Assembly: GCF_042477335.2 (NCBI RefSeq)
Contig: NC_091247.1
Coordinates: forward strand, 224,712,001 to 224,776,000
Origin: Ovis canadensis
Lineage: Eukaryota; Chordata; Mammalia; Artiodactyla; Bovidae
Reading direction: 5' to 3'
Length of the DNA: 64,000 nucleotides
A model generated the notes under the pieces. It made no database searches and had not been told where the DNA came from. It saw only the letters and a program-made list of their open reading frames with translations. Position 1 is the stretch's first letter. The number at the start of each line of letters is the position of its first letter. Both the position numbers and the translations under genes were made by a program. Below are positions 1-11,174 of the stretch, piece after piece.

Positions 1-35
1 CATACCGGGTAATTTCTCTCTTTTTAATCTAGTTT

Positions 36-322
36 ATTTTATTTATTTATTTTTTTCGCTGTGCTGGGTCTTCATTGCTATGCCCGGGCCTTTTCCAGTT
101 GTGGTGAGTTGGGGTTACTCTGTAGTTGTGGTGCTCGGGCTTCTCATTCCAGTGGCTTCTCTTGTTCAGGAGCACAGGCTCTAGGGCACTCGGGCTCAGG
201 AGTTGTGGCACACAGGCTTAGTTGCCCTGTGGCATGTGGAATCTTCTTGGACTAGGAATCGAACCCATGTCCCCTGCATTGGCAGGCAGATTCCTAACCA
301 TTGAACCCCCAGGAAAGTCCCA
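36..322 (-). mobile_element. CHR-type tRNA-derived SINE
   Basis: A T-rich run at the left (reverse poly-A) is followed by the element in reverse, ending with the tRNA-like B box (GAATCGAACCC) and head (CCAGGAAAGTCC). TAATTTCT flanks both sides (near 10 and 331), a possible target-site duplication. It lies in a WBP2NL intron. Confidence 0.8.
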
Positions 323-588
323 TAACAGGTAATTTCTGCTTCTCCTCTGATCTAATTAACTCTACGTTTATTTCCCTTAAAAGAGAGAGAGGTTAAACCT
401 TGACTTTCAAAATGTTTTGAAACGTTACCACTTGGAGATTTTCCTTGTTGAAGAGTGCTGGAAGAAAATCTGTGATATTTCTCAATTAGGCCAGAATGCC
501 AAAGCAGCCTCGACTTTAGAATTGTTCTTCTATGTCTCAACGCATGGACGAATCGTATTCCTTTCCCAAAGTTTCTTTCCTTTCTTAG

Positions 589-730
589 GTGGTCTTCGTG
601 ACTTCACACTTAGTCAATGACCCCATGCTTTCTTTTATGATGCCCTTTGACCTGATGAGTGACTGCACCATTGAACAACCAATTTTTGCCCCCAACTACA
701 TTAAAGGAACCATTCAGGCAGCTCCGGGTG
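589..730 (+). CDS. WBP2NL: WBP2NL exon: GRAM domain, middle part
   Basis: The acceptor is a pyrimidine tract ending TTTCTTAG at 588 and the donor is GTAAGT at 731. It encodes 47 residues starting [11 protein letters not shown] and ends in phase 1. It carries the MMPFDLM and [10 protein letters not shown] segments shared by WBP2 and WBP2NL. Confidence 0.93.
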
Positions 731-3700
731 GTAAGTGTCCCCCTCAGAAGTGTATTTTTTCTCAAAAGCTTATAGAAAGTTTAAGATTCAGACTCCACTG
801 GGTGGTGCTTCTCTCCATACTTCTGTTACCAGCGTGCCAGCCTCTTAGTGAGTGTCTGCCATTTCTCCCCCCAGGTGGCTGGGAAGGACAAGCTGTTTTT
901 AAGTTATCCTTCAAGAAAGGAGGTGCCATCGAATTTGCCCAACTGATGAGAAAAGCTGCCTCTGCTGGTGAGTGATGCTGATAAAGATATCAAGCTCTTT
1001 GGGATTTGGGGGCCTGTATAATTGGAATAAGATGGTTAACTAGTGAAGACTTCTGCCCTCTGTGGTCAGGACGGTGGTATTTCCCCACGTTGTTGTTTAG
1101 TTGCTAAGCTGTGTCTGACTTTTTTCAACTTCATGTACTGTGTAGCCTGCCAGGCTCCTCTGTCCGTGGGATTTCCCAGGCAAGAATACTAAAGCAGGTT
1201 GCCATTTCCTTCTCCACATTTCACATGTATTCAGTGGGTATTTCCTGAGCCTACTGACTATGTACCAAGTACCCTACTACATGGTAGGAGCATAACCTGA
1301 AGAAGTTCACAATCTAGTGGGAATTTACAGTCAGACACCTGAGTGATTTTGCCTTAGTAAATCATTTGGATAGTCTCTTGTCTGTTTAAGTGGTTGCATC
1401 ATTGAATACTCTTGTTTTTGGTGGAGTTAGCTTGGCTCTTCTTCCTCTGGCATGCCTTCTTGTCTTCTCTCTGGCTATAGCTTTGCTCTTCTTGGGTTTA
1501 ATTCTCATTTTTCATGGGACTAAAGCATGGGAAGAGATACTGTCAAGTCCTGCAGCACTGATCTAATAGATGTACCAGAGGACTCTTTTCAAACTTAGAA
1601 TACAAGTAATCTTTTAATTCAGTGTAGCTTCACTTTGTATCCCTCACTCTCTCAGTTTTTGTATCCCAATCCAGCTGGACATTTTTGTACCTTGCTCTCC
1701 CATCTCTGAGCCTTCAGGCTATTTGCTCTGTCTGGAATGCTCTTCTTCTTTCTCCCTTGCTTTCCACCACCAACTCCAGTCTAGTTAAGATGCACATGGT
1801 CTGGTGGAAATAGACATATGCAAGAATAATACATTATCCTGTCTTACGGTGGGCTTTCCTGGTGGCTCAGAGGTAAAGAATCCGCTTGCAATGCAGGAAA
1901 TACAGAAGTGGATTTGATCCCTGGGCTGGGAAGATCCTCTGGAGAAGGAAATGGCAACCCACTCCAGTATTCTTGCCTTGGAGACCCCATGGACAGAGGA
2001 ACCTGGCGGGCTACAGTCCATGGGGTCACAAAGAGTTGGACACAACTGAGCACATCCCACCCAGTTAAGATAATGCTAGCTATTGAAACAGATAAACCCT
2101 AAATTATCAGTGACTTAAGATAGTGGTGGAGAAGGAAATGACAACCCATTCCAGTATTCTTGCCTGGGAAATCCTATGGACAGAGGAGCCTGGCGGGCTG
2201 CAATCCACGGGGCGGCAAAAAATCAGACATAACTAAGCGACTAAACAAACAACAATAAGGTAATGGATATTACCGCTTATATAAAGGCCAGTTAGGAACT
2301 TCTCTGACAGTTCAGTGGTTAAAATTTCCCCTTTCATCGCAGACAGTGTGAGTTCTATCCCTAGCCTGGAGCTCAGACCCCACATGCCTCAGGGCCAAAA
2401 AAGCAAAGCATAAAACAGAAGCAAGTATTGCAACAAATTCAATAAAGACTTTAAAAATGGCTCCCATCAAAATAAACCTTGAAAAGAGGCCAATCAGCAG
2501 GGGTTAAAGGGACCTCTGTTCCACACAGCCCTTCAGGGACCCAGGGTAGTAGAATCTCATCATTAACACATGGCTTCCACAGCCTCTTTGGGTGGTCAGC
2601 AGAGTGAGGAAGAGAGTAAAGATCTCACCTGGGATGTTTTCATGGGCCAGGCACGGAAACTGTGTACATTGCTTCTGGTCATATGCCATAGGGCAGAAAT
2701 TAGTGTGGCAGGTTGACAATGGTTCTGAAAAGATAATCCTCAGAATCTTTGAATGTTACTTTGTAAAAAAAAAAAAAAAAAAAGGCTTTTCAGATATAAT
2801 TAAGGATCTTGAGATGAGAGAATTACTCTAGATTACTCAAATACCATCAAATACTAAATACCATTAAAGTGTCCTTATAAAAGAGATGCAGAGACCAACA
2901 GAAGCTTTCTTTGGTAATGTCATTGTTGTTGTTCAGTCAGTAAGTCATGTCCAACTCTTTATGACCCCATGGACTGCAGCATTCAAGCTTCCCTGTCCTT
3001 CACTCTCTCCCCGAGTTTGCTCAAACTCATGTCCACTGAGTCAGTGCCATCCAAGCATCTCATCCTCTGTGGCTCCCTTCTCCTCCTGCCCTCAACATTT
3101 CCCAGCATCAGGGTCTTTTCCGATGAGTCATCTCTTTGCATCAGGTGGCCAAAGTATTGGAGTGTCAGCTTTAGTATCAGTCCTTCCAATGCATATTTAG
3201 GGTTGATTTCCTTTAGGATTGATGGGTTTGATCTCCTTGCTGCCCAAAGGACTCTCAGGAGTCTTCTCCAGCACCACAGTTCAAAAGCATCAGTTCTTCA
3301 AGGGTGCTCAGCCTTCTTTACGGCCCAACTCTCACATCCATCCATGACAACTGGAAAAACCATAGCTTTGATCATATAGACCTTTGTTGGCAAAGTGATG
3401 TCTCTGCTTTTTAAAACACTGTCTAGGTTTGTCATAGCTTTTCTTCCAAGGAGCAAACATCTTAATTTCATGGCTGCAGTCACCACCTGCAGGGTACTGC
3501 CATTATGTTGGCCTTTAATGGAGTTATCTTGACAACTTGATAGAATCTTCACTTGAAAATTTTTTCTGAATCCCTATTATGGTGGGTGTTACGCTGGGCC
3601 TTCAATAAGCACAGGAAAACATACACAATCACTGTCTTCAGGAAGCATGCAGTTGAGGACAAGGACAGAATATATTTTAAATCTTGTATCCTGGGAGCAT

Positions 3701-6700
3701 TGCCAGACACTCATGTAACATGTTGGTTAAAACTCTGTTAATTATTTGGTTGATAGTTGCTGTATATCTGTCTTAAAAGAATTAAAGAGCCCTTATTTTG
3801 CCAAATTTGTCTTCTCAGCTGCCAGAGGAATTCCACTTGGAAGTGTAAATTACTGGTTTGACACTTCAGGACTGTACATAATTACTGTCCCAGGGGCTGC
3901 AGTGTGCTCTTCACAACCTTGTCCAGGTGAGGTATGGCAGGGAGGTTCTTCCTGGGAGGTGGAAAGGTGTGCCCAGGGCTCACAGATCTAATACGGATAG
4001 CTTGCCTCCAACTCTGCTGCAGGAGAAGCAGCAGAGTTTTGGAGGTTGGAAAATAGTTGAATCCATGATTTCATTTCCAGATTCAAACCCGGTGGTAAGC
4101 CAGTAAGTGACCGGCTTTCCATTTCAGACTTTGTTTTTGTTCAGTCACTCAGTCATGTGCGATTCTTTGCAACCCCATGGACTGCAGCACTCCAGGCTTC
4201 CCTGTCCTTCACCAGCTCCCAGAGCTTGCTCAAGCTCATGTCCATCGAGTCAGTGATGCCATCCAACCATCTCGTCCTCTGTCATCCCCTTCTCCTCCTG
4301 CCTTCAATTTTCCCAGCATCAGAGTATTTTCTTCTGAGTTGGCTCTTCGCATCAGGTGGCCAAAGTATTAGAGGTTCAGCTTCAGCAGCAGTCCTTCCAA
4401 TGAATATTCAGGATTGATCTCCTTTAGGATTGACTGGTTTGATCTCCTTGCAGTCCTAGAGACTCTCAAGAGTCTTCTCCAACACCACAGTTCAAAAGCA
4501 TCAATTTCAGGCTTACTTTGATGTACAAATATGGAGGATATTGGGCAACTCTCATTAGTAGGAAGTCACTTCTGCTTACAACCTGGGCAGAAATGTGTGC
4601 TCTTGGATACTCCTCATTCCTCTCTCATACAAGCACAGCCATCATGCTTGTCCACGCCCTTCATCCTCACTGAAGACTCCAATCCTGGGCTCTGTGACCT
4701 GTACCCTTTCCTGTAGCAGCTGTGTCTGTCCACAGATGCTGAGCCATGTTCCCCAGAGATGTAGATCAGTACTCTCAAGTGTGGTTCACAGTCTGTGGGT
4801 GGACCATGAAAGGTCTCCTAACAGGCTGCCAACAGACCCCCAGATGCAGGCCATTTCTTGGGTTTTCCTTGGAGCATGACATGCATGTCCATCAGCATTT
4901 AGTTTGTATACAACTGATGGGTAGTTATTTCTGGCCTTTGTAGTTACCTTAATCTTTAAGTGTTAATCAACTGACATTCAAAATTTTGAAGTAAGTATTG
5001 GTAAGGTTTTACAAAAATGTTTTTAAGTTGAAATTTGTATAACATACAATTAACCATTTTAAAACGTACAATTCAATGGTATTTAGTGTATCACAGTGCT
5101 GTGCAGCCATCAGCTCTCTCCAGTTTCAAAACTTTTCCAAGACTTCGCTGGCAGTCCGGTGGTTGATCTGCCCTTTCACTTAGGGGGTGCAGGTTTGATC
5201 CCTGGTCGGGGAACTAAGATCCTGCATGCTGTGCTGCACAGTCAAAAAACAAACAAACAAACCAAATGGAAAACGTTTCCATTACTCCATAAGAATACCC
5301 CACAGCCACGAAGTAATCATTCCTCGTTGTCTCCTCTCCTTTGTCTCTTGGTTTCCTCTAATCTGCTTTTTGTCTTTTTGGATTTGCCTGTTCTGTGTAT
5401 ATCACATAAAAGAAGCCAAGCAACATGTGGCTTTGTGTTCGGCTTATCTCACTTAACGTGATGTTTTCAAGGCTCGTCCAAGATGTAGCATGTATCAGTG
5501 CTTCACTCTCTGTGTCTGACTAGTGCTCCATTGTTTATATCATAGTTTGTTTTTTCATTCGTGCATTGATGCACATTTGGCTTATTTCCACCTTTTGATT
5601 ATTATGAGTAATAGCTGTTATAATCATTTGTATTTAGGTTTCTCTGTAGACATAAGTTTTCATTTCTCTTGAGTACATACTTAGGTTTGGAATTATTGGG
5701 TGATATGGTAATTCAATGTTTAACTTGTTTGAGAAACCACCAAACTCTTTTTCCACAGCAACTGCACTGTTTTTTCACTCTCACCAGCAATGCACAAGTT
5801 CCTATTTCTCCATATCGTTGTCAATGCTTGTTATTTTCCTTTCTTTTTGCTTGTTGTTTATATTAAAGTCATCCTAGTGAGGTGAGGTGATATCTCATTA
5901 TAATTTTAACTTGCATTTTCTTAATGACCAATGGTATTATCTTTTCATGTGCTTGTTGACCATTTGTGTGTCTTCTCTGGAGCTGTATCTATTCAAGTCC
6001 TTTGCCCATTTTAAAGTATTTATTTATTTATTCATTTTTGGCCACACTGTGTGTTTGTTGCTGCTCTTGGGCAGCAAGCAGGGGCTACCTGTTTCTGCAT
6101 TGTGCGTCCTTGCAAGCTTCTCATTGCAGTGGCTTCTCCTGTTGCAGAGCACGGGCCCTAGAGAGTGTGGCTGCAGCATGTGGGATCTTCCCGGATCAGA
6201 GGTTGAACCCACGTCACCTGCATTGGTGGGTGGATTCTTAACCGCTGCACCACCAGGGAAGCCCAAGTGTGGTGTTTAATTTCCAGAAATTTGTGAATTT
6301 TCCAGTTTTACTTCTGTTGTTGATTTATAAATTAATCCCTTTGTGATGAGAGAAGCTACTTTGTATGACATCTATCTTTTAAAATCTATCCAGACTTAAT
6401 TTGTTGCCTAATATATGGTCTATTCTGAAAAATATCACATGTGTCCTCGAGAGTACTAGGGTCCCAGGTGGCACTAGTGGTAAAGAATCCGCCTGCCAGT
6501 GCAGGAGACATAAGAGATGTAGGTTCGATCCCTGGGTCAGGAAGATCCCCTGGAGAAGGGAAAATTCCATGGGCAGAGGAGCCTGGTGGGCTACAGTCCA
6601 TGGGGTCACAAAGAGTTGGACACGGCTGATCAACTGAGCAATTGAGAGTAATGTGCATTCTGTTGTTGGGCAGAGTGTCCTATGTTTGTTAGATCCAGTT

Positions 6701-9700
6701 GGCTTGATGTGCTTTTTCAGATCCTCTATTTCTTATTTATCTTCTCTCTGGTTGTTCTATCCATCAGTGTGAGTCAGGGATATTGGAGTCTTCAACAATT
6801 ACTGTAAAATTGCTTCTTCCTTCAATTCTGTCAGTTTTGCTTCGTATATGTGATGGTCTGTTATCAGCTGTGCAAATGTTTATAATTGTTATATTCTTTT
6901 GCTGTACTGAACGTTTTATTAACATGTAATTTTCTTCTTTATTTCTTAATGATGTAAAGTCTACTTTGTCTGATATTAGTATAGTTACTTTTGCTCTCTT
7001 TTGGTTACTATTTACATGGAATATCTTTTTTCATCCTTTACTTTTAATTATTTATGTCTTTGTATCTAGAACAAGTCTCTTAAACACATAGCATGTAGTT
7101 GAATCATGAATTTTCATTCATTCTGCCAATCTCTGTCTTTTGATTGGGGAATTTAATCCACTTGCATTTAAAGTAATTACTGATGATGGGAGCCTTCAGT
7201 TCAGTTCAGTCGCTCAGTCATTCCAACTCTTTGCAACCCCATGAATCGCAGCACACCAGGCCTCCCTGTCTATCACCAACTCCCGGAGTTCAGTCAGACT
7301 CATGTCCATCAAGTCAGTGATGCCATCCAGCCATCTCATCCTCTGTTGTCCCCTTCTCCTCCTGCCCCCAATCCCTCCCAGCATCAGAGTCTTTTCCAAT
7401 GAGTCAACTCTTCTCATGAGGTGGCCAAAGTACTTCTACTGTTTTACTATTTGGTTTTTATATGCCTTATAGCTTTTTTGTCCCTCATTTTCTGCATCAC
7501 TGTCTTCTTTTGTGGTTTAGTTGATTTTTTGATAGTGAAAAGTTTGAATTCCTTTCTCATTTCCTTTTGTTTATATTGTATAGCTTTATTTTGGGTGTGC
7601 CTACCATGGGGGTTACATTTAACATCCTAAAGTTATAACACTGATTTGAATTTTACAATCTTAACTTCAATAACATACACATATTCTGTACCTTTACAAG
7701 CCCTCCTTCTCACTCCTTTTAGTTGATATCACAAAATTATATCTCTATACACTGTGTCCCCAAACACATAATCTAATATTTCCTTTAAATGCATTAGTCT
7801 CTTAAGTTATGTAGAAAACAAAAATGAAATTACAAACCTTTGTTATAATAATGTTGACTTTTATAATTGCTCAATGATTTACCTTTATTGAGATATTTAT
7901 TTTTTCATATGGCTTCAAATTATTATCTAGTGTCCTTTCATTTGACTCCCTTAAGCAGTTCTTACAGGACAAGTCTAGTTGTAATTAACTCCCTCAGGTT
8001 TTGTTTATCTGGAAACATCTTTCTTTCTCTATCTGAAAGGAGTTTGGCCAGATATAGGATTCTTGTTGGACAGTTTATTTCTGGCCTCCAACATTCCTGA
8101 AGAGAGATCTGCTAATCTTCTTATTGAGGATCTCTTGTATGTAATTATTCACTTCTCTCTTGCTGCTGTCCCTTGGACTGCAAGGAGATCCAAACGGTCC
8201 ATCCTAAAGGAAATCAGTCCTGAATATTCATTGGAAGGACTGATGCTGAAGCTGAAACTCCAATGCTTTGGCCACCTGATGTGAAGAGCTGACTCATTTG
8301 AAAAGACCCTGATGCTGGGAAAAATTGAGGGCAGGAGGAGAAGGGGATGACAGAGCATGAGATGGTTAGATGGCATCACCAACTCAATGGACATGGGTTT
8401 GGGTGAACTCCTGGAGTTGGTGATGGACAGGGAGGCTTGGCATGCTGCGGTTCATAGGGTCGCAGAGAGTTGAACACGAATGAGCGACTAAATTGAACTG
8501 AACTTGCTGCTGTCAAGAGTCTCTATTTTGTAAGTTTGACTATAATGTGTCAGTGTGGATCTCTTTGAGTTCATCTTATTTGGAGTTTATTGAGCTTCTT
8601 GGATGTTTATATTCATGTGTTTCATCAGGTTTGAGAAGTTTTCAGTCTTTATTTCTTCAAATACTTTCTCTACATCTTTCTCTCTTTCTTCTTTTTCTGA
8701 AACTTCCACAATGTATATGTTGGTCTCCTTGGTAGTGTCCCACTGGTCCCTTGGGCTCTGTTGACGTTCCATCAATCTTTTTCTTTCTATTCCTCTCTAT
8801 CTACAGCTTTTATTATTCTATATTCAAGTTTACTGGTTCTTTCTTTTGCCTATTCAAATATGAATTTGAATCCCTCTAGTGAATTTTTCATTTCAGTTAT
8901 TGCACTTTTCAGCTCCAGAACTTCGTTTGTTTTGGTTTCTTGTTATGTTTTCTATCGCTTTACTGATGTTTCTATTTTGTTCATATGTCAGTTTTCTTGA
9001 CTTTATATACATTTTTCCTTTTGTTCTTTGAGCATCTTAATGACGATTCTTTTAATTTTTTTCTAGATAGCATAAATATTAAATATGGATTATAGGAAAA
9101 CAACTTGACAGTTATCCATTCATGTTGACACAGTTAAATCATTTTGGGAATGTAGCCAAGGAATGGAGAAGGCAATGGCACCCCACTCCAGTACTCTTCC
9201 TGGAAAATCCCATGGACGGAGGAGCCTGGTAGGCTGCAGTCCATGGGATCGAGAAGAGTTGGACACGACTGAGCAACTTCACTTTCACTTTTCACTTTCA
9301 CTTTTCACTTTCCTGCATTGGAGAAGGAAATGGCAACCCACTCCAGTGTTCTTGCCTGGAGAATCCCAGGGACAGGGGAGCCTGGTGGGCTGCCATCTAT
9401 GGGGTTGCACAGAGTCGGACACAACTGAAGTGACTTAGCAGTAGCAGTAGCCAAGGAAATAAATAAAATCCATGTTTATTATAATATTAATTGGAAAGTT
9501 GGAAGCAACATAACTCTCTGACAATCAGGTAGCACTTATCATAAGTAGCATTTATCCATATGATAAAATATTGTCCAGGTTTTAATCTGTGAAATACATT
9601 AATGATATAAAGAACTTTCTTGGCAGTCCAGTGGTTAGGACTTGGCATTTTCATTGCTGAGGGCCAGATTCAGTCCCTGGTTGGGAAACTAAGAATCCCA

Positions 9701-10758
9701 CAAGCCATGCAGAGCAGCCAGGAAAAAAAGAGAAAAATAATATAAAGAGCATTCTCACAATGTCAAGTAAAAAGAGACAGATTTTTAAAAATTATGATTG
9801 TCATAATCATGACTGTATAAAAAATATTAACAGAGATCCTACCTATAAATATACCAAAATAATAAATTTTTGTCTTTGATGATGAAATTATAGATGACTT
9901 TTAAAAATTTATCTCTTCTCTATTTCCCAAATACATATTCCTCATTGAGCATTTTTTTATTATCAAATCAAACTTTACTGAGTTAAGTATGTATTTGTGT
10001 ACAACTATTAGTATGTAGAGATTTAACTATAGGTTATTTTCATGTTAATTTGGATTCCTCCACAACAGGAAATGTTAAAGCATCCAACTGGTGATGACTG
10101 AAGGATAAGGCTTTTGCATTGTTCTGTCTGAATTCTCTTCCTGTGTCAGTCTGCTTCAGTATTTTTTTATCTTCCACCTCTTTCTTACTTATTCCTTGTC
10201 TGCTCTAAAAAATGAGTAACTGATTTTTTTTTTTCCTTCTCAGCATATCCAGTTGTGATCTATGGACCCCCACCACCAGGATATAGAGCCCAACCAGGGG
10301 AATATGGAACTCCACTGGAAGGATATGGAGCCCAACCAGGGGGATATGGAGCCCCACCTATGGGATATGGAGGCCCACCTGGGGGATATGGAGTCCCACC
10401 TGGGGGATATGGAACCCCACCTGTGGGATATGGAGCTCCACCTGGGGGATATGGAGTCCCACCTGGGGGATATGGAGCCCCACCTGGGGGATATGGAGCC
10501 CCTCCTGGGGGATATGGAGCCCCACCTGGGGGATATGGAGCCCCACCTGCGGGATATGGAGCCCCACCTGGGGGATATGGAGCCCCACCTGCAGGATATG
10601 GAGCCCCACCAGCTGGAAATGAAGCCCTGCCCCCGGCATATGAACCTCCATCTGCTGGAAATACAGCTGCCTCTCACAGATCTGTGGCAGCTCAGCAGGA
10701 GACTTCTCTTCCCTCTACCTCATCTTCTCAGGTCCATTTACCACCTTCTCAGAGTTAA
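589..10758 (+). CDS. WBP2NL: WBP2NL (PAWP), C-terminal four coding exons, 5' partial
   Basis: Coding exons lie at 589-730, 875-967, 3819-3926 and 10244-10758. They join in frame to 285 residues plus stop. The first part continues a GRAM domain (motif [13 protein letters not shown], then the GWEGQ and FKLSFKK strands). The last exon is a Tyr-Gly-x-Pro-Pro-x-Gly repeat domain flanked by two PPxY motifs (PPGY at 10273-10284, PPAY at 10630-10641), which bind WW domains. The WBP2 paralogue has GRAM and PPxY but no such long repeat array, and NAGA follows downstream as in human, so WBP2NL is favoured. The family protein sits in the postacrosomal sheath of the sperm perinuclear theca and has been proposed, with dispute, as an oocyte-activating factor. 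Exons 1-2, about 57 residues by comparison with human, lie left of the window. The inferred full protein of roughly 340 residues is longer than human (about 309) because of extra repeats. Confidence 0.93.
875..967 (+). CDS. WBP2NL: WBP2NL exon: end of GRAM domain
   Basis: The acceptor is CCCCCCAG at 867-874 and the donor GTGAGT at 968. It enters in phase 1 and encodes [15 protein letters not shown] through [13 protein letters not shown]. The intron before it is only 144 bp. Confidence 0.93.
1087..1218 (-). mobile_element. Bov-A SINE monomer fragment
   Basis: Reverse Bov-A sequence (TTTAGTTGCTAAG to GCCATTTCCTTCTCC) without a tRNA-like head. It lies in a WBP2NL intron. Confidence 0.8.
1660..1790 (+). 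repeat. L2-like fragment
   Basis: The stretch around TGTCTGGAATGCTCTTC resembles the conserved 3' part of L2 LINEs. Recognised by eye; the edges are approximate. Confidence 0.4.
1851..2056 (+). mobile_element. Bov-tA SINE
   Basis: The tRNA-like head (GGCTTTCCTGGTGGCTCAG, B box GATTTGATCCCTGG) joins a Bov-A body ending at GAGTTGGACACAACTGAGCA. Confidence 0.9.
2125..2262 (+). mobile_element. Bov-A SINE monomer
   Basis: Body only, from GGAGAAGGAAATGACAACCC to the tail AACTAAGCGACTAAACAAAC. Some CpG decay is visible. Confidence 0.85.
2295..2450 (+). mobile_element. CHR-type SINE, diverged
   Basis: The head GGAACTTCTCTGACAGTTCA, a degenerate B box (GAGTTCTATCCCTAG) and a short A-rich end identify a decayed tRNA-derived SINE. 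Confidence 0.7.
2764..2783. repeat. poly-A tract
   Basis: About 20 A residues. No identifiable retroposon body was seen immediately before it. Confidence 0.7.
2922..3505 (-). mobile_element. BovB LINE, 3' fragment
   Basis: Reverse BovB 3' end, starting with the TTGTTGTTCAGTCAG terminus and running into the end of the reverse-transcriptase ORF. It matches in reverse the ends of the forward copies at 12.9 and 62.7 kb. It is truncated and frameshifted. Confidence 0.88.
3560..3810. other. WBP2NL intron segment, nothing recognised
   Basis: No coding signal or clear repeat is seen between the BovB fragment and the exon at 3819. Confidence 0.4.
3819..3926 (+). CDS. WBP2NL: WBP2NL exon: linker after GRAM domain
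   Basis: The acceptor is CTTCTCAG at 3811-3818 and the donor GTGAGG at 3927. It encodes [20 protein letters not shown] onward and aligns with the human linker, ending Cys-Pro with one base over. The preceding 2.85-kb intron holds several SINEs and a BovB fragment. Confidence 0.88.
4133..4508 (-). mobile_element. BovB LINE, 3' fragment
   Basis: Reverse BovB 3' end (TTGTTCAGTCACTCAGTCATG to TTCAAAAGCATCAATTTC). The terminal 375 bp only. Confidence 0.88.
4510..5030. other. WBP2NL intron segment, old diverged sequence
   Basis: No exon or young repeat seen. The part near 4770-4880 has the texture of an ancient repeat that I cannot name. Confidence 0.35.
5138..5262 (+). mobile_element. CHR-type SINE
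   Basis: The head GACTTCGCTGGCAGTCCGG, B box GGTTTGATCCCTGG and tail AAAAAACAAACAAAC sit inside the reverse L1. Confidence 0.85.
6014..6266 (-). mobile_element. CHR-type SINE, long form
   Basis: Reverse orientation: a TATTTATTTATT tail at the left and the head CACCAGGGAAGCCC at the right, about 250 bp. It splits the reverse L1. Confidence 0.87.
6460..6645 (+). mobile_element. Bov-tA SINE inside L1
   Basis: tRNA-like head with B box GGTTCGATCCCTGG, then the Bov-A body. GAGAGTA flanks both sides (left near 6449, right near 6644), a likely target-site duplication in the L1. Confidence 0.88.
7197..7431 (-). mobile_element. BovB LINE, 3' fragment inside L1
   Basis: Begins with the repeated CAGTTCAGTTCAG terminus typical of the BovB end in reverse and stops after about 235 bp. 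Confidence 0.9.
8165..8503 (+). mobile_element. BovB LINE, 3' fragment
   Basis: Forward BovB end, from CCTTGGACTGCAAGGAGATC to the AACTGAACT terminus. It carries only the last part of ORF2 and is broken by stops. Confidence 0.9.
9162..9450 (+). mobile_element. BOV-A2 SINE (dimeric)
   Basis: Two Bov-A bodies are joined by the linker of repeated TTTCACTTTCACTTT. The tail is (AGCAGT)n. Confidence 0.92.
9612..9745 (+). mobile_element. CHR-type SINE
   Basis: The head CTTTCTTGGCAGTCCAGTGG and a diverged B box precede an A-rich tail. Confidence 0.8.
9750..10230. other. AT-rich WBP2NL intron end, nothing recognised
   Basis: No coding or clear repeat signal until the pyrimidine tract of the last exon's acceptor. 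Confidence 0.4.
10244..10758 (+). CDS. WBP2NL: WBP2NL last coding exon: YGxPPxG repeat domain
   Basis: The acceptor is CCTTCTCAG at 10235-10243; the stop TAA is at 10756-10758. The exon begins [15 protein letters not shown]. It then has fifteen 7-residue units at 10303-10617, thirteen of them matching YGxPPxG and two degenerate ([14 protein letters not shown]). A PPAY motif and a Ser/Thr-rich tail ending [12 protein letters not shown] follow. The tail resembles the human SSSQVHS end, which supports this stop. Confidence 0.94.
10303..10617 (+). repeat. WBP2NL: 21-bp coding minisatellite in WBP2NL
   Basis: There are fifteen tandem units of 21 bp, each encoding Tyr-Gly-x-Pro-Pro-x-Gly. Inner units are almost identical at the DNA level; the first two and the flanks are more diverged, as expected for unequal exchange inside an array. 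Length differences stay in frame. Confidence 0.95.
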
Positions 10759-10944
10759 ATCTTGAAGATTCACCAAGCAAAGGGCACCCTAAAACTGAAA
10801 GTTACAGTAAGAAGGAAGACTCAGGTAGGTGGCTGAAGTCCCAACCCAGGTAGTTGTCATACCCTTTGGAAGGGCAACCTTAGAGGGAAGATGAAGCTTT
10901 ACTTCCATGCCTAGATTTTAGAGGCCAAGTCAGTTCTTGATTAG

Positions 10945-11174
10945 GCTTCCCTGGTGGCTCAGTTGGTGAAGAATCTGCCTGCAATGCAAGAGATGCAGGT
11001 TTGATCCCTGGGTCGGGAAGATCCCCTGGGAGAAGGAAATGGCAACTCACTTCAGTATGCTTGCCTGGGAAATCCCATGGACAGAGGAGCCTGGCAGGCT
11101 ACAGTCCATGGGGTTGCAAAGAGTCAGACACAACTTAGTGACTAAACCATCACCACCACGGCCACCACCACCAA
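10945..11174 (+). mobile_element. Bov-tA SINE with target-site duplication
   Basis: Complete head and body with a (CCA)n-type tail. It is flanked by perfect 11-bp copies of TTCTTGATTAG at 10934-10944 and 11175-11185. It lies just after the WBP2NL stop, so it may be within its 3' UTR. Confidence 0.93.

Larger units (their letters stand above)
5031..9120 (-). mobile_element. L1 LINE, old copy, reverse, with many later insertions
   Basis: The left end (5031-5130, 5280-5960) matches the reverse of an L1 3' UTR and ORF2 end. Segments at 6270-6455, 6650-7195, 7435-8160 and 8505-9120 continue backward through ORF2, for example the TTTAATCCACTTGCATTTAAAG stretch near 7152. Two CHR SINEs, one Bov-tA and two BovB pieces have since inserted. 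All ORFs are broken. It fills most of the large WBP2NL intron. Confidence 0.75.

Noticed and set aside
589..967. WBP2 instead of WBP2NL
   Set aside because: The long YGxPPxG array and the neighbouring NAGA fit WBP2NL; WBP2 lies in a different neighbourhood.
6460..6560. tRNA genes (many GGTTCGATCCCTGG boxes, here and elsewhere)
   Set aside because: They are B boxes of tRNA-derived SINEs; no cloverleaf with acceptor stem closes, and poly-A-like tails follow.
10303..10617. CRISPR-like regular repeat
   Set aside because: The units are contiguous with no spacers and encode the WBP2NL repeat domain in a spliced mammalian gene.
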